Positions 19,879-30,382 of a DNA stretch of 64,000 nt are shown here, piece after piece. Both the position numbers and the translations under genes were made by a program. This stretch comes from Streptomyces microflavus. GTDB lineage: Bacteria > Actinomycetota > Actinomycetes > Streptomycetales > Streptomycetaceae. The first letter of the stretch is position 1. Each line of letters starts with the position of its first letter. The stretch covers positions 372,001-436,000 of the forward strand of contig NZ_BMUG01000004.1 of NCBI RefSeq assembly GCF_014650075.1, written 5' to 3'. Under the pieces are notes generated by a model. That model made no database searches and had not been told where the DNA came from. It was given only the letters and a program-made list of their open reading frames with translations.

Positions 19879-21048
19879 ATGGCCTACCTCGACCACGCCG
19901 CGACCACGCCGATGCTTCCCGAAGCGATCGAGGCGATGACCGCCCAGCTCTCCGTCACCGGCAACGCGTCCTCCCTGCACGCGGCCGGGCGCAGGGCCCG
20001 CCGCACCGTCGAGGAGTCCAGAGAGACCCTCGCCGACGCCCTCGGCGCACGCCCCAGCGAGGTGGTCCTCACCTCCGGCGGCACGGAGGCCGACAACCTC
20101 GCCGTCAAGGGCCTCTACTGGTCCCGGCGCGGCGCGGACCCCCGCCGCACCCGGGTCCTCGCCGGGCCCGTCGAACACCACGCGGTCCTGGACGCCGTCG
20201 ACTGGCTCGCCGAGCACGAGGGCGCGACCGTCGACTACCTCCCGGTCGACCGCTACGGCCGGGTCCACCCCGAGGACCTGCGCGAGGCGATCCTCCGCAA
20301 CCCCGACGACATTGCGATGATCACCGTGATGTGGGCCAACAACGAGATCGGCACGATCATGCCGGTACGGGAACTGGCTTCGGTGGCCGCCGAGTTCGGG
20401 ATCCCGATGCACGCCGACGCGGTCCAGGCCTTCGGCCAGCTGGAGGTCGACTTCGCCCGCTCCGGACTGGCCGCGATGACCGTCAGCGCCCACAAGATCG
20501 GCGGCCCGTTCGGCATCGGCGCCCTGCTACTGGGCCGCGACCAGACCCCGGTACCCGTCCTGCACGGGGGCGGCCAGGAGCGGCACGTGCGCTCCGGCAC
20601 CCTGGACGTGCCCGCCGTCGCCTCCTTCGCGGTGGCGGGGCGGCTGGCCGCCGAGGGGCGCGAGCACTTCGCCCGGCGCGTCGGCGGGCTCCGCGACGAG
20701 CTGGTCGCCGCCGTGCGCCATGCGGTCCCGGACGCCGTCCTCGGCGGTGACCCGGACCCGGCCGGGCGGCTCCCGGCCAACGCGCACTTCAGCTTCCCCG
20801 GCTGCGAGGGCGACTCCCTCCTCCTGCTGCTGGACGCCCAGGGCATCGAGTGCTCCACCGGCTCCGCCTGCACCGCCGGGATCGCCCAGCCCAGCCACGT
20901 ACTCCTGGCCACCGGGACCGACCCGGACCTGGCCCGGGGCACCCTGCGCTTCTCGCTCGGCCACACCTCGACCGAGGAGGACGTGAAGGAGCTGGCGCGG
21001 GCGATCGGCCCGGCGGTGGCGCGGGCGAGGACGGCCGGACTCAGCTGA
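19879..21048 (+). CDS. Cysteine desulfurase (NifS/IscS family)
   Basis: This PLP enzyme takes sulfur from cysteine as a protein persulfide. It has 389 residues. The family start [10 protein letters not shown] is present, the PLP lysine is Lys206 in SAHKIGGP, and the persulfide Cys is Cys331 in STGSACTAG. The encoded protein lies one gene away from mnmA, which needs persulfide sulfur for tRNA 2-thiouridine, so it is the probable donor. The start ATG at 19879 has TAGAAT just upstream and no ribosome site. Confidence 0.95.
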   Translation: MAYLDHAATTPMLPEAIEAMTAQLSVTGNASSLHAAGRRARRTVEESRETLADALGARPSEVVLTSGGTEADNLAVKGLYWSRRGADPRRTRVLAGPVEHHAVLDAVDWLAEHEGATVDYLPVDRYGRVHPEDLREAILRNPDDIAMITVMWANNEIGTIMPVRELASVAAEFGIPMHADAVQAFGQLEVDFARSGLAAMTVSAHKIGGPFGIGALLLGRDQTPVPVLHGGGQERHVRSGTLDVPAVASFAVAGRLAAEGREHFARRVGGLRDELVAAVRHAVPDAVLGGDPDPAGRLPANAHFSFPGCEGDSLLLLLDAQGIECSTGSACTAGIAQPSHVLLATGTDPDLARGTLRFSLGHTSTEEDVKELARAIGPAVARARTAGLS

Positions 21049-21054
21049 CGGCCG

Positions 21055-21807
21055 CTACTCCGCCTTCGCCGAAGCGGAAGCCGGAGCCGTGGGTGCGGGG
21101 GTGGGCGGTGCCGTCGCCGCCCGCCGCACCAGCTTCAGATAGCGGTCCCAGTCCCAGTGCGGTCCCGGGTCGGTGTGGTCGGTGCCCGGCACCTCCACGT
21201 GCCCGATGATGTGCTCCCGGTCGATGGGTATGTCGTACCGCGCGCAGATCGACGCCGTGAGACGCGCCGAGGACTCGTACATCGCCTTGGTGAGGTCCTT
21301 CGGCCGGTCCACGAACCCCTCGTGCTCGATGCCGACGGCGCGCTCGTTGAAGGAGCGGTTGCCCGCCTGGTACGCCACGTCCAGCTCGCGGATCATCTGC
21401 ACCACCCGCCCGTCCTGACCCACGATGTAGTGCGTCGCGGCCCGGTGGGCGGGGTCCTGGAAGACCCGCACCGCGCTGTCGAAGCTGCCCTGGGTGACAT
21501 GGATGATCACCCGGTCGATCCCGAAGTCATCCGGGCGGTCCGCCCGCCGCCAGTTCGCCTCGGACGCGGCGACCCAGGTGGCACCCGCGTAGTCCAGCTC
21601 ACCGGCCTTGCGCGGCTTCTCCACGCCGGGCACCCGCCACCACGCCCGCTTCACCTCGTCGCGCACGAGCACGGCGACCGTGCCGGCCGCCACCACCGCA
21701 CCCCCGCCGATCAGCAGTGCGCGCCGGCTGACGCCGCCGACGGGCTTCTTCCGCGAAGACCTTTCCGAGGGCTTTCGCGACGCCCGGGTGCTTCCGTTGT
21801 TCCCCAT
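21055..21807 (-). CDS. N-acetylmuramoyl-L-alanine amidase (Amidase_2), exported
   Basis: The protein has 250 residues. A basic N-terminus with SRRALLIGG plus a hydrophobic stretch looks like a Tat signal or membrane anchor. The amidase_2/PGRP domain starts near residue 75. Zinc ligands are expected at the His in VIIHVTQG and the late His in GHVEVPGTDHTDPGP; WDWDRYL is also typical. It should cleave the muramic acid to L-Ala bond in peptidoglycan. The C-terminus is Ala/Pro/Thr-rich. It is convergent with the desulfurase and divergent from mnmA (61-bp gap). Confidence 0.9.
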   Translation of the reverse strand: MGNNGSTRASRKPSERSSRKKPVGGVSRRALLIGGGAVVAAGTVAVLVRDEVKRAWWRVPGVEKPRKAGELDYAGATWVAASEANWRRADRPDDFGIDRVIIHVTQGSFDSAVRVFQDPAHRAATHYIVGQDGRVVQMIRELDVAYQAGNRSFNERAVGIEHEGFVDRPKDLTKAMYESSARLTASICARYDIPIDREHIIGHVEVPGTDHTDPGPHWDWDRYLKLVRRAATAPPTPAPTAPASASAKAE

Positions 21808-21868
21808 GTGATCGTGAACGTATATCCGCGAGCGTTCGGTTCCCGGCGACCCGTACCCTGGAGGGGCT

Positions 21869-22999
21869 ATGACTCAGACTTCCCAGCGCCCCCTGCGTGT
21901 CCTCGCCGCGATGTCGGGCGGCGTGGACTCCGCCGTCGCCGCGGCCCGTGCCGCCGAGGCGGGCCACGACGTGACCGGTGTCCACCTCGCCCTCTCCGCG
22001 AACCCCCAGTCCTTCCGGACCGGGGCGCGCGGCTGTTGCACCATCGAGGACTCCCGGGACGCCCGCCGCGCGGCCGACGTCATCGGTATCCCGTTCTACG
22101 TCTGGGACCTCGCGGAACGGTTCCGTGAGGACGTCGTGGAGGACTTCGTCGCGGAGTACGAGGCCGGGCGCACGCCCAACCCGTGCCTGCGCTGCAACGA
22201 GAAGATCAAGTTCGCCGCGCTGCTCGACAAGGCCCTCGCCCTCGGCTTCGACGCCGTCTGCACCGGCCACTACGCCACGGTCCAGCTCGCCGAGGACGGC
22301 AGCCGCGAGCTGCACCGCGCCTCCGACATGGCCAAGGACCAGAGCTATGTGCTGGGCGTCCTGGACGAGAAGCAGCTCGCCCACGCCATGTTCCCGCTCG
22401 GCGACACCCTCACCACCAAGGACGAGATCCGCGCCGAGGCCGAGCGACGGGGTCTCGCCGTCGCCAAGAAGCCCGACAGCCACGACATCTGCTTCATCGC
22501 CGACGGCGACACCCAGGGCTTCCTGGCCAACCGCCTCGGCGGCCCGGCCGAGGGCGACATCCTCGACGAGTCCGGCTCGAAGCTGGGCACCCACGACGGT
22601 GCGTTCGGCTTCACCATCGGCCAGCGCAAGGGCCTGAAGATCGGCCACCCCGCCCCCGACGGCAAGCCGCGCTACGTGCTGGACATCTCCCCGGTGAACA
22701 ACACCGTCACCGTGGGCCCCGTCGAGGCCCTCGACGTGACGTCCCTGACCGCCATCAAGCCCCGCTGGTGCGGAACGCCCCCGGCCGGCCCGGGAACGTA
22801 CACCGCCCAGCTCCGCGCCCACGGCGGCGAGACCGAGGTGACGGCCGAGCTGGTGGACGGCGAGCTGAACGTCACCTTCACCGAGCCGGTACGGGGCGTG
22901 GCCCCCGGCCAGGCGGTCGTGCTGTACGACGGCACCCGGGTCGTCGGCTCGGCCACCATCGCGACGACGGTCCGCCGCGAGCGGGTGTCGACGGGTTGA
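21869..22999 (+). CDS. mnmA: tRNA 2-thiouridine(34) synthase
   Basis: It activates U34 of Lys, Glu and Gln tRNAs with ATP and inserts sulfur. The 376 residues are full length. The PP-loop SGGVDS is at residues 16-21. The two catalytic cysteines lie in [12 protein letters not shown] and [10 protein letters not shown], and the C-terminal beta-barrel domain is intact. GGAGGGG precedes the ATG at 21869. It lies immediately left of the defence island. Confidence 0.96.
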   Translation: MTQTSQRPLRVLAAMSGGVDSAVAAARAAEAGHDVTGVHLALSANPQSFRTGARGCCTIEDSRDARRAADVIGIPFYVWDLAERFREDVVEDFVAEYEAGRTPNPCLRCNEKIKFAALLDKALALGFDAVCTGHYATVQLAEDGSRELHRASDMAKDQSYVLGVLDEKQLAHAMFPLGDTLTTKDEIRAEAERRGLAVAKKPDSHDICFIADGDTQGFLANRLGGPAEGDILDESGSKLGTHDGAFGFTIGQRKGLKIGHPAPDGKPRYVLDISPVNNTVTVGPVEALDVTSLTAIKPRWCGTPPAGPGTYTAQLRAHGGETEVTAELVDGELNVTFTEPVRGVAPGQAVVLYDGTRVVGSATIATTVRRERVSTG

Positions 23000-23041
23000 T
23001 CCGGGCCGACGCCCTTAGACGGATGTATCCCGGCCATCTCG

Positions 23042-23158
23042 TATGATCAAGCCGGGCTGGCTCAGCCCGCTCGACAGTCATAGGCTGTCCCTTGCGGACC
23101 GTCCGCGCGAAGACGCATTGGCGGGGCAGTCTCCTCCCCGTCCTGTCAGGAGGTACAG
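23042..23158 (+). promoter_or_regulatory. Structured leader of the rloA-rloB operon
   Basis: A -10-like TATGAT at 23042-23047 is followed by five consecutive inverted repeats before the rloA GTG: 23053-23069, 23073-23089, 23094-23106, 23122-23140 and 23142-23159. The last encloses the AGGAGG ribosome site (23148-23153) in its loop and pairs over the first base of the start codon. The first hairpin could instead terminate mnmA. Confidence 0.4.
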
Positions 23159-24430
23159 GTGCTCCTGCGCTTTCGGGTGGCCAATCACCGCTCGATTCGT
23201 GACGAGTGCGAGCTGTCGCTGATCGGGACGGCACTGAACGAAGGCACCGCCCGCGACACCGGTTTGCGTCACAACGACCATGAGGTGACGGCGCTCCCCG
23301 TGGTCGCCGTCTTCGGGGCCAACGCCTCAGGAAAGACCAACCTGGTCAGCGCGCTGCGCGACATGAGGTCAGCTGTGCGCACCTCCTTCGCGGACTGGCC
23401 CAAGTCACCCGGGGTGCCCCGCAAGCCCTTCAAGTTGGATCGTGAAAGCTCCGAGGAGACGAGCCTCTACGAAGTAGATCTCACGCTCGGCCGAAAGCCG
23501 GTCCGGTTCACCTACGGTTTCGAGCTCTCGGACGACCGGGTGGAGGCCGAGTGGCTGCACGCCTACCCCAACGGGGAGCGGGAGATCTGGTTCGACCGGG
23601 AGGCCGACCGGCCTGAGTCGGAAGGCGGCGAGTTCGTCTTCGAAAGCGACAGTTTCGTCGGCCAACGAGACGCGCTAGTCTCCTTCACCCGGTCCGACGC
23701 CCTGTTCCTGTCCACGGCGGCCACTGCCAACGACAAGCAGCTCTCGGCTCTGTACCGCTGGTTCCTCGACAACCTGTGGCTGATGACGCCGGGTGAGGAC
23801 GTCGTCCACCGAACGAAGTGGACACAGGAACTCCTCGGCGAACCCGGCCGCCGGAGTGACTACGCCGAGCGCATTCTGCAACTGCTCTCGGTGGCCGACC
23901 TGGGTGTCACCGGCATCGAGATCGACCGCGAGACACAGGAGATCCGGCTGCGGCACCGGACCACGGAGGGCCAGGACGTCTCACTGGACTTCCTCACAGA
24001 GGAGTCCTTCGGCACGCATGCCTGGTTCGCCTTCCTCGGCCCGATGCTCACCGTGCTCGACAAGGGCGCTGTGCTGCTGGTCGACGAGCTGGATTCGAGC
24101 CTCCACCCCACGCTGGCCGCCGAGGTCGTCCGGATCTTCCAGGACCCGAAGGCGAATCCTCGTAACGCTCAACTGATCTTCACGACGCACGATGCCACCT
24201 TGCTCGGCAGCGAGGTCCTGGACCGGCCACTGGGCCGTGATCAGGTCTGGCTCACGGCGAAGGACCGCACGGGAGCGACCGAGATCTACCCGCTCACCGC
24301 AGCCCGTCCGGCGGACGGCGAGAACCTGGAACGTGGCTATCTGCGGGGCCGGTACGGCGGTACCCCGCGTGTGAGCGCGGGCGAGATCGCCCGTGAGGTG
24401 TCCTGGCAGGAGGCGAAGGCGTCAGCGTGA
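23159..24430 (+). CDS. rloA: RloA-like ABC-type ATPase of a defence pair
   Basis: The protein has 423 residues of the AAA_15/AAA_21 (SMC/ABC-like) class. The N-terminal strand [12 protein letters not shown] is typical. Walker A is GANASGKT at residues 53-60; an ABC-like Walker B with D-loop, [12 protein letters not shown], is near residue 304; and the switch His is in TTHD about 30 residues later. The coding end overlaps the rloB GTG (GTGA), so the two products are made in balance and probably form a complex. RloA/RloB pairs were first noted inside type I restriction loci of Campylobacter. A sensor or loader ATPase role is inferred from PARIS and OLD relatives. GTG at 23159 has AGGAGG upstream. 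Confidence 0.85.
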   Translation: MLLRFRVANHRSIRDECELSLIGTALNEGTARDTGLRHNDHEVTALPVVAVFGANASGKTNLVSALRDMRSAVRTSFADWPKSPGVPRKPFKLDRESSEETSLYEVDLTLGRKPVRFTYGFELSDDRVEAEWLHAYPNGEREIWFDREADRPESEGGEFVFESDSFVGQRDALVSFTRSDALFLSTAATANDKQLSALYRWFLDNLWLMTPGEDVVHRTKWTQELLGEPGRRSDYAERILQLLSVADLGVTGIEIDRETQEIRLRHRTTEGQDVSLDFLTEESFGTHAWFAFLGPMLTVLDKGAVLLVDELDSSLHPTLAAEVVRIFQDPKANPRNAQLIFTTHDATLLGSEVLDRPLGRDQVWLTAKDRTGATEIYPLTAARPADGENLERGYLRGRYGGTPRVSAGEIAREVSWQEAKASA

Positions 24431-25338
24431 GTACGTGGAACGACGAGCGTCAGCACCGGGCGGCGCAGGACGGGAGTGGGGACTCGCCGGAGACGGCTCC
24501 CCGGAAGCCGAAGAAGCGCCGGAGCGGCAAGGACGAAGAGCAGCCCCTGATCCCGGCCCCGAGTCCGCCGCCGGACGATTCCCGGGCGGTGCGCGTGGTC
24601 TACGTCGGTTGCGAGGGCGAGTCCACCGAGCCGGACTACCTCAACCACCTCAATGCCAGATTCGGGGACGGCAGCGGTTACGAGGGACAGAAGTTCCGTA
24701 TCCAGCCCGTTTACAAGAAGAACGGCCATACCCCAGCGGAGGCTGTGGCCGCTGTGCGGGACACGGCCATGGAAGACGATGCCTGGGCCATGTTCGACCG
24801 CGACGCGCACACCGACATCCCGAAGGCATTGAGGGAAGCGGCGGAGGATTCCACCGAGGTCTGCTTCTCCCATCCCTCCTTCGAGTTGTGGCTGCTTCTC
24901 CATTTCCAGGACTTCGGCGGGCGTCAGAGCGGCAAGAACAAGGACATCCTCAAGAAGCTGCGGCAGGCGCACCCCGCGTTCAAGAAGTTCGACACCAAGA
25001 ACGACAAGAGCGTCAAGGACGACCGGCGAGCGGCGCTGGACGAAGAAGGACTGCTGGAAGAGGCGGTGTCCCGGGCGAAGCGTCTGGTCAGCCAGTGCGA
25101 GCACGGTTCGTGCAAGGCGAACAACGCCAAGACGAACCGGTTCAGCCGCGACAACCCGCCGAAGACCACGCCCGCGTGGGCGGCGCGCTCGGGGCACGCA
25201 CACGACTGCGAGACGCTTCGACGCGATCCGTCGACCGACGTCTGGCGCTTGATCGTGAGCCTGGGCATCGTCAAGGACCCCTCACGGACAGCGACGAAAC
25301 GGGGCCACAGTTACTCAGCAGGAGCTTGGGGCGTCTAG
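24427..25338 (+). CDS. rloB: RloB-family protein, candidate Toprim effector
   Basis: The protein has 303 residues. The first 50 are basic and proline-rich. The RloB domain follows: [14 protein letters not shown] (acidic residue Glu64), AMFDRDAH with Asp124 and Asp126, and [13 protein letters not shown] at residues 148-160. The Glu-Gly motif followed by D-x-D about 60 residues later is the Toprim pattern of OLD-family and PARIS AriB nucleases. By analogy it may be a metal-dependent nuclease released or activated by the ATPase. The C-terminal half is Lys/Arg-rich and may bind nucleic acid. Activity is inferred, not shown. Confidence 0.82.
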   Translation: MSTWNDERQHRAAQDGSGDSPETAPRKPKKRRSGKDEEQPLIPAPSPPPDDSRAVRVVYVGCEGESTEPDYLNHLNARFGDGSGYEGQKFRIQPVYKKNGHTPAEAVAAVRDTAMEDDAWAMFDRDAHTDIPKALREAAEDSTEVCFSHPSFELWLLLHFQDFGGRQSGKNKDILKKLRQAHPAFKKFDTKNDKSVKDDRRAALDEEGLLEEAVSRAKRLVSQCEHGSCKANNAKTNRFSRDNPPKTTPAWAARSGHAHDCETLRRDPSTDVWRLIVSLGIVKDPSRTATKRGHSYSAGAWGV

Positions 25339-25409
25339 GCTGCCGTAGCACTTCCGCTTCCCCGGGCCTCTGGGCCCGTCGGTCTCCCAGTCGTACGAAG
25401 GAATGGCGC

Positions 25410-28025
25410 GTGGCCAGAATCACCCTGCCCGAGCTCGAAAGGCACCTCTTCTCGGCCGCGGACATCCTGCGCGGACGGATGGACGCCTCTGAGTACCGCG
25501 ACTACATCTTCGGCATGCTGTTCCTCAAGCGGGCCTCGGACGAGTTCGAGCCCGAGTGGAAGCGTGAGTACGCGGCGGCGCTGGAATCGACGGGCGACCC
25601 GGTGAAGGCGCGAAAGCGGGCCGACAACCCCGAGCGCTACACCCATGTCTTCTACGTTCCGCCGCAGGCCCGCTGGTGGAAGGGCCCGCACGTGATCGAC
25701 CCGGTCACGCCGGACGGTGAGATCACGACCGTGCCGGGTATCCGGTACCTCACCGACAAGGTGGGCCAGGGACTCGACCAGGCGCTGATCGCCCTGACCG
25801 AAGGCAACCGGAGGCTGGCCGGCGTCACCTCCCACATCACCTTCAACGAGGTCATCGGGACGAAGCCTCGCTTTACCAACTCCGAACTGCGCTCCCTCAT
25901 CCGTCACTTCAGCCTCTACCAGCTGCGGAACGAGGATTTCGAGTTCCCCGACATGCTGGGGGCGGCGTACGAGTATCTGCTCGGTCGGTTCGCCGATTCC
26001 GCGGGGCAGCGCGGCGGTGAGTTCTACACTCCGCGTTCGGTGGTCCGGATGCTGGTCCGGCTGATCGATCCGAAACCTACGGAAACCGTCTACGACCCGT
26101 GCGCGGGCTCCGGCGGCATGCTCATCGCGGCACGGGAGCATGTGGAGGAACACGGGGGCGATCCCAACGAGTTGGGGGTCAACGGGCAGGACAAGAACGG
26201 CCCTTCCTGGTCCATGGCCAGCATGAACATGGTGCTTCACGGCATCCGTGAGTTCGAGCTGGAACACGGTGACACCTTGACCGAGCCGCTGCACCTGACG
26301 CCGGACGGTCGGCTGCGCACCTTCACCAAGGTCCTTTCGAACCCGCCCTTCTCGCTCAATTACGACGCGGATCTCGTCGCCAAGGCCGATGAGCTGTACG
26401 GCACCCGGATGAAGTGGGGCTGGGCGCCTGAAGGCGGTAAGAAGGCCGACCTGATGTTCGTCCAGCACATGGTCTCGGTGCTGGAGCAGCGGGGCACGGC
26501 GGCGATTGTCATGCCGCACGGCGTGTTGTTCCGGGGCGGCAAGGAACGGGACATCCGGGAAGGGCTGCTGAAGGACGACTGCATCGAGGCGGTGATCGGC
26601 CTCGGCCCGAACCTCTTCTACGGCACCGGCATCCCGGCGTGCGTTCTGGTCCTGCGACCCCCGCGCCGCAAGCGCGGGGAGCGCGAGAAGAAGGTCCTGT
26701 TCATCAACGCGGACCGCGACTTCACAGCGGGACGAAACCAGAACGAGCTCGGACCCGAGCACGTGGAGAAGATCGTCACCGTCTTCCAGGCATGGCGACA
26801 GCTCCCCGGCTACTCGCGCGCTGTGGAGGTCAAGGACCTGCTGGCAGCGGAGGCGAACCTCAACATCCGCCGCTGGGTGGACAATTCACCCCCCGCCGAG
26901 CCCCAGGATGTACGGGCGCACCTCTACGGCGGAGTTCCGGTGAGCGAGGTCGCGAGCAAAGAACAGCTCTTCACGGCATACAGGGTCGATGCGACGGCCC
27001 TCTTCGCCCAGCGCGACGATGATCCGGAGTACTACGACTTCCTGGACGAGGGCCCGGAGGCGACAGCCCAACGTATCCCGGGTCTGGCGGCGGACCGCGA
27101 GAAGAAGCTGTGGGAGGCGTACGGCACCTGGTGGGCGGAGCACGCCCCGGGCTTCGCCCAGCTCGCGGCGGACCGGAAGCTGATGGACCTCCGAGGCCGA
27201 TTGGTGACCGGATTCACCAAGTCGGTGGGAGACGTCGGCGTCCTGGACGAGTACACGACGGCCGGCATCATGGCCGACTGGTGGACGGCGAACAGGTACG
27301 ACCTCAAGGCACTCGCGGCCGGTGGTTTCGAACGGGTGCTGGCGGGCTGGGTCGACTCGGTCGAGGCGATCGTCGACCCGGCGCTGCCGCCGACGGAGGA
27401 GGGCGACATCCCGGCGAAGAAGCCGACGGTGTCCGGAGCTGACCGCCGCCGAGCGATGGACCACCCGGTGGTACGGGCCCTGATCCCTGAGTTCCTCGAC
27501 GCGGTGTCCTCGGCCGATACGGCGGTGACGGAGGCGGACGCGGCGTACCGGGCGGCGCTGGAAGCAGTGGCGGAAGCGAAGCCGGCGCCGGTGGCTGACG
27601 CGGAGGACGACGCCGATACCGATGCCGACGAGCCGTCCGACGGTGATACGGAGGCTACGGCCCCGGTCTCTCAGGAGGAGATCGCCCGCCTGGAAAAGGT
27701 ACTGGCTGCGCGGAAGCGGGAGTTGGCGGCGGCGAAGAAGAAGCGGAAGGCGCTGGACGACCGTTTCCTGAAGGACCTGCGAGCGGCAGCCGAGGTCGCC
27801 GTGGTGACGTCGGGCGACGCGGAGCGGGTGATCCTTGAGGTCCTGGACGGCGACTTGAGCCGGCGCCTGGGCGCGTCGGTTGCCTCGGGCCGCCGTGAGC
27901 TGGTGGCGGCGTTCCGGAGATGGGCCGAGAAGTATGCGGTGTCGCTGGAGGAGCTTGAGGCGGAGAGCGACGGGGCGGCGGGGGAGCTGGCGGGGTGGCT
28001 TAAGGAGCTTGGGTATGCGCGGTGA
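25410..28025 (+). CDS. hsdM: Type I restriction-modification DNA methyltransferase subunit with long C-terminal extension
   Basis: It methylates N6-adenine in the recognition site as the M2S complex and is also required for cleavage by R2M2S. The N-terminal helical domain begins [20 protein letters not shown] motif I is DPCAGSGGM at residues 229-237 and catalytic motif IV is NPPF at residues 311-314. At 871 residues it is about 350 longer than typical HsdM. The extension includes an acidic stretch near residues 730-755 and a Lys/Arg/Glu-rich coiled coil near 760-790. GTG at 25410 follows AAGGA by 7 nt; the long open frame upstream overlaps rloB and is not used. It overlaps hsdS by 11 nt. Confidence 0.93.
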   Translation: MARITLPELERHLFSAADILRGRMDASEYRDYIFGMLFLKRASDEFEPEWKREYAAALESTGDPVKARKRADNPERYTHVFYVPPQARWWKGPHVIDPVTPDGEITTVPGIRYLTDKVGQGLDQALIALTEGNRRLAGVTSHITFNEVIGTKPRFTNSELRSLIRHFSLYQLRNEDFEFPDMLGAAYEYLLGRFADSAGQRGGEFYTPRSVVRMLVRLIDPKPTETVYDPCAGSGGMLIAAREHVEEHGGDPNELGVNGQDKNGPSWSMASMNMVLHGIREFELEHGDTLTEPLHLTPDGRLRTFTKVLSNPPFSLNYDADLVAKADELYGTRMKWGWAPEGGKKADLMFVQHMVSVLEQRGTAAIVMPHGVLFRGGKERDIREGLLKDDCIEAVIGLGPNLFYGTGIPACVLVLRPPRRKRGEREKKVLFINADRDFTAGRNQNELGPEHVEKIVTVFQAWRQLPGYSRAVEVKDLLAAEANLNIRRWVDNSPPAEPQDVRAHLYGGVPVSEVASKEQLFTAYRVDATALFAQRDDDPEYYDFLDEGPEATAQRIPGLAADREKKLWEAYGTWWAEHAPGFAQLAADRKLMDLRGRLVTGFTKSVGDVGVLDEYTTAGIMADWWTANRYDLKALAAGGFERVLAGWVDSVEAIVDPALPPTEEGDIPAKKPTVSGADRRRAMDHPVVRALIPEFLDAVSSADTAVTEADAAYRAALEAVAEAKPAPVADAEDDADTDADEPSDGDTEATAPVSQEEIARLEKVLAARKRELAAAKKKRKALDDRFLKDLRAAAEVAVVTSGDAERVILEVLDGDLSRRLGASVASGRRELVAAFRRWAEKYAVSLEELEAESDGAAGELAGWLKELGYAR

Positions 28026-29250
28026 GGTCAGTGGGCAGGGAGCATTTAGTTCCTGGCCGGCTGGGTGGCGGCGGCTGTCTCTCGCTCAGGCAGGGAAGTG
28101 GCTGTCCGGCGGCACACCGGCGACGTCGAACGAGGCGTACTGGGACGGTGATATTCCGTGGATCAGCGGTGCCAGCATGAAGGAATTCCACATCAAGGAT
28201 TCCGATCGGCGGGTTACGCAGCTCGGAGCCAAGAACGGCTCGCGTCTGGTCGGCAAGGGCACCACACTCTTCGTTGTGCGTGGGATGAGCCTGAAGTCCG
28301 AGTTCCGTATTGGTGTCGCAGAGCGTGAACTTGCCTTCGGGCAGGACTGTAAGGCGGTGATTCCAGGTGACGGGATCGACCCGTACTTCCTTGCTTACGC
28401 GATCAAGGTGCGTACTCCGGAGATTCTTCGCATGGTCGAGGAGACCAGTCACGGTACGGGGCGGTTGGATACGGCGCGCCTTCAGGAGTTGGAAATCGGG
28501 ATTCCATCGATGTCGGAACAGCACCGAATCGTCGCTGCCCATGCTGCCTTTGAACGGCGCATTGCGGGACTTCAAGGAGTGCTTCGTAAACTCGGTGAGG
28601 CCGATAGATCTGTTGTAACTCAGGTAATTTTGGAGACGAGAAATAGAGTTCCGCTGGGTGACTGGCTAGATCGAATCGAGGCCGGGAAGAGCCCGCTGGT
28701 CGAGGATGTGCCAGCCGGAGATTCGGAGTGGGGAGTACTCAAAGTAAGCGCAGTGCAGGCAGGGTGGTTCAAAGGGATAGAGAATAAGGTGGTACGCACC
28801 CCTGACCTAATCAACCCTCAATATGAGGTACGGCCGGGCGATCTACTTATGACGCGAGCTAATACCGAACAGCTGGTCGGCCTGGCCTGTGTCGCACGTC
28901 ATCCTGCGCCCAGGCTCATGCTTAGCGACAAGACGCTTCGGCTCGTTCCGAAATCAGCGCGAGCCGAAGTTGGGTTCGTTGAGCTGGCTCTGCTGAGTTT
29001 CGATGTCCGCAGGCAGATCATGGCTGCCGCAACCGGAACGAGTGGCAGCATGAAAAACATCGCGCAGACCGCAGTTAGGCAACTGCTCGTGCCGGACGTT
29101 TCTGTGGGGACTCAGCGTCGGATTGTTGCTGCTACGGCGGCTAGTAGGCGGCGTGCCAGCAGCATGCGTGACCAGATCGCGAAGCTGCGAACAGTGCGTC
29201 AGGGCATGGTTGAGGACCTGCTGAGTGGGCGTGTGCGTCTAAGCGCGTAG
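28015..29250 (+). CDS. hsdS: Type I restriction-modification specificity subunit
   Basis: The protein has 411 residues with two target-recognition domains, each followed by a conserved helical spacer: [20 protein letters not shown] near residues 160-185 and [18 protein letters not shown] near residues 360-385. Each half-domain reads half of a bipartite DNA site. The ATG at 28015 follows AAGGAG and overlaps the hsdM end, the normal coupled arrangement. From about 28550 the DNA is visibly richer in A and T than its surroundings, consistent with recombination or import of recognition domains. Confidence 0.92.
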   Translation: MRGEVSGQGAFSSWPAGWRRLSLAQAGKWLSGGTPATSNEAYWDGDIPWISGASMKEFHIKDSDRRVTQLGAKNGSRLVGKGTTLFVVRGMSLKSEFRIGVAERELAFGQDCKAVIPGDGIDPYFLAYAIKVRTPEILRMVEETSHGTGRLDTARLQELEIGIPSMSEQHRIVAAHAAFERRIAGLQGVLRKLGEADRSVVTQVILETRNRVPLGDWLDRIEAGKSPLVEDVPAGDSEWGVLKVSAVQAGWFKGIENKVVRTPDLINPQYEVRPGDLLMTRANTEQLVGLACVARHPAPRLMLSDKTLRLVPKSARAEVGFVELALLSFDVRRQIMAAATGTSGSMKNIAQTAVRQLLVPDVSVGTQRRIVAATAASRRRASSMRDQIAKLRTVRQGMVEDLLSGRVRLSA

Positions 29251-29299
29251 CGTGCCGGAAGCGCACTTCCTGTCGGTTTATCGGGCTTCCGGTGCATGC

Positions 29300-29480
29300 G
29301 TTGCGTTCTGAGTTTCGATGAGTGCGCAAATGCTCCCTGGCTTGACAAGGCCACTCGATCTGGTCTTTGAGTGTTGCGTAGGGCCGCGATGCTCAGCTCC
29401 CGCACAGACGCTTCCACGCAGTTGTTGGCTTATTCCCCGAAGCGTCACGACTTTCAAGCAGACTACGTGGAATGCCATCG
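29300..29480 (-). pseudogene. Decayed DUF397 gene
   Basis: On the minus strand the frame before the break reads SLLESRDASG and, after a frame change near 29430, ANNCVEASVRELSIAALRN. Together these align with SPHSEASANNCVKVVVRE and then RGIAALRD in the intact DUF397 gene at 29627. In the second frame a TAA precedes ANNCVE, so no single frame covers the domain. It is a frameshifted relic of a DUF397 copy. Confidence 0.6.
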
Positions 29481-29626
29481 CTATCTAAAGACAGTCCCGT
29501 AATTTCTGGTGCCGTCCGACGGGGCCCGGTATGCATCGATTGATCGCGATCTCGCTGGAGTGGCAAGTCGGCCTGCAACGGGATAATCTTGCTCTCCGGT
29601 TGGGCCCCGGTTGGCCCGAGGCTGAG

Positions 29627-29899
29627 TTACGGGACAGCCTTTGGCGGTGTGCTTGAAGGAATGCTCGGAGGGGAGTAGCGTGAGTGGGTCCGCTGCGCCT
29701 GTCGTGGTATCGGATCGAACATGCCCGTCTTCACTCCCTGCGCGAGCGCATGGAACGTACTGCCGCGCACAGGGATGACTAGGGGCGGCCGTGTGCTGTC
29801 GCGCAGAGCCGCAATGCCTCGCTCTCTTACGACCACCTTCACACAGTTGTTCGCCGATGCCTCGGAGTGGGGCGACTTCAACCACTTCAAGTCAGGCAT
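29627..29899 (-). CDS. DUF397-domain protein
   Basis: The protein has 90 residues. The DUF397 domain covers residues 3-65: WLKSPHSEASANNCV, IAALRDSTRPP and FHALAQGVKTG match the usual W-KSSYS, NCVEV, RDSK and F-GVK pattern. The C-terminal 25 residues are Ser/Pro-rich and unlike the family, perhaps a read-through end. The ATG at 29899 has GAGAGGA upstream. The family partners XRE regulators of the WhiJ/Scr1 type in Streptomyces. Upstream, the frame continues without a start codon for about 40 codons (to 30020 or so), suggesting the remains of a truncated partner gene. Confidence 0.65.
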   Translation of the reverse strand: MPDLKWLKSPHSEASANNCVKVVVRERGIAALRDSTRPPLVIPVRGSTFHALAQGVKTGMFDPIPRQAQRTHSRYSPPSIPSSTPPKAVP

Positions 29900-30139
29900 G
29901 AATCGTTCCTCTCGCAGAGCTCTGGCGATGTCACGTATGACGTCTCTCGCCTCACCTGCATTCAACGCCGCTTGTTCCGCAGGGTTCCAGTTACGTAGGG
30001 AAGTTGGCCAACTGTGTAGGCGGGTCGGTGCAGTCGAAACCGATAGGCGAGTCCACCTGTGCCTGTCCCAATGGTGACATCAGCACCGTGGGCTACTGGG
30101 AGTAAAGACCGCAGCGCACCGTAGGCGAAGGAGCCTTGA

Positions 30140-30382
30140 CTACCTCTGAGATCCAAGGTCGTCGAACTCGCCTGCCTTGACCCCCTTGATCCAGGCGTCC
30201 ATCTCGGTGCGAGTGAAGAAGACGGTTCCCGCTCCGGGGTGGTTGCTGTTGCGTACCGCTATGCGGCCGTCTAGCAGTGGGGCGGCCTCTACGCAGGCTC
30301 CCTGGTCTCCGCTGAAACTGGACTTGCGCCAAGGGGCGGATTCGAGTTGGGCTTGGTTGGAAACGGACTCAGGGGTGGTCAT
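30140..30382 (-). CDS. DUF397-domain protein paired with an XRE regulator
   Basis: The protein has 80 residues with the full DUF397 pattern: APWRKSSFSGDQGACVEAA, IAVRNSNHPG, and DAWIKGVKAGEFDDL at the C-terminus. Its ATG (30382) overlaps the natural stop of the XRE gene as ATGA, the usual coupled layout. In this family (for example Scr2 or BldB/WhiJ-locus partners) the small protein counteracts or modulates the HTH protein. Confidence 0.85.
   Translation of the reverse strand: MTTPESVSNQAQLESAPWRKSSFSGDQGACVEAAPLLDGRIAVRNSNHPGAGTVFFTRTEMDAWIKGVKAGEFDDLGSQR

Noticed and set aside
23000..23052. Left attachment site of the defence island
   Set aside because: No copy of the 23-bp hydrolase-end repeat, no tRNA gene and no integrase were found near the left border.
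24393..25409. Upstream extension of the hsdM frame
   Set aside because: It overlaps rloB completely, its product has low-complexity Arg/Gly-rich content, and GTG 25410 has its own ribosome site.
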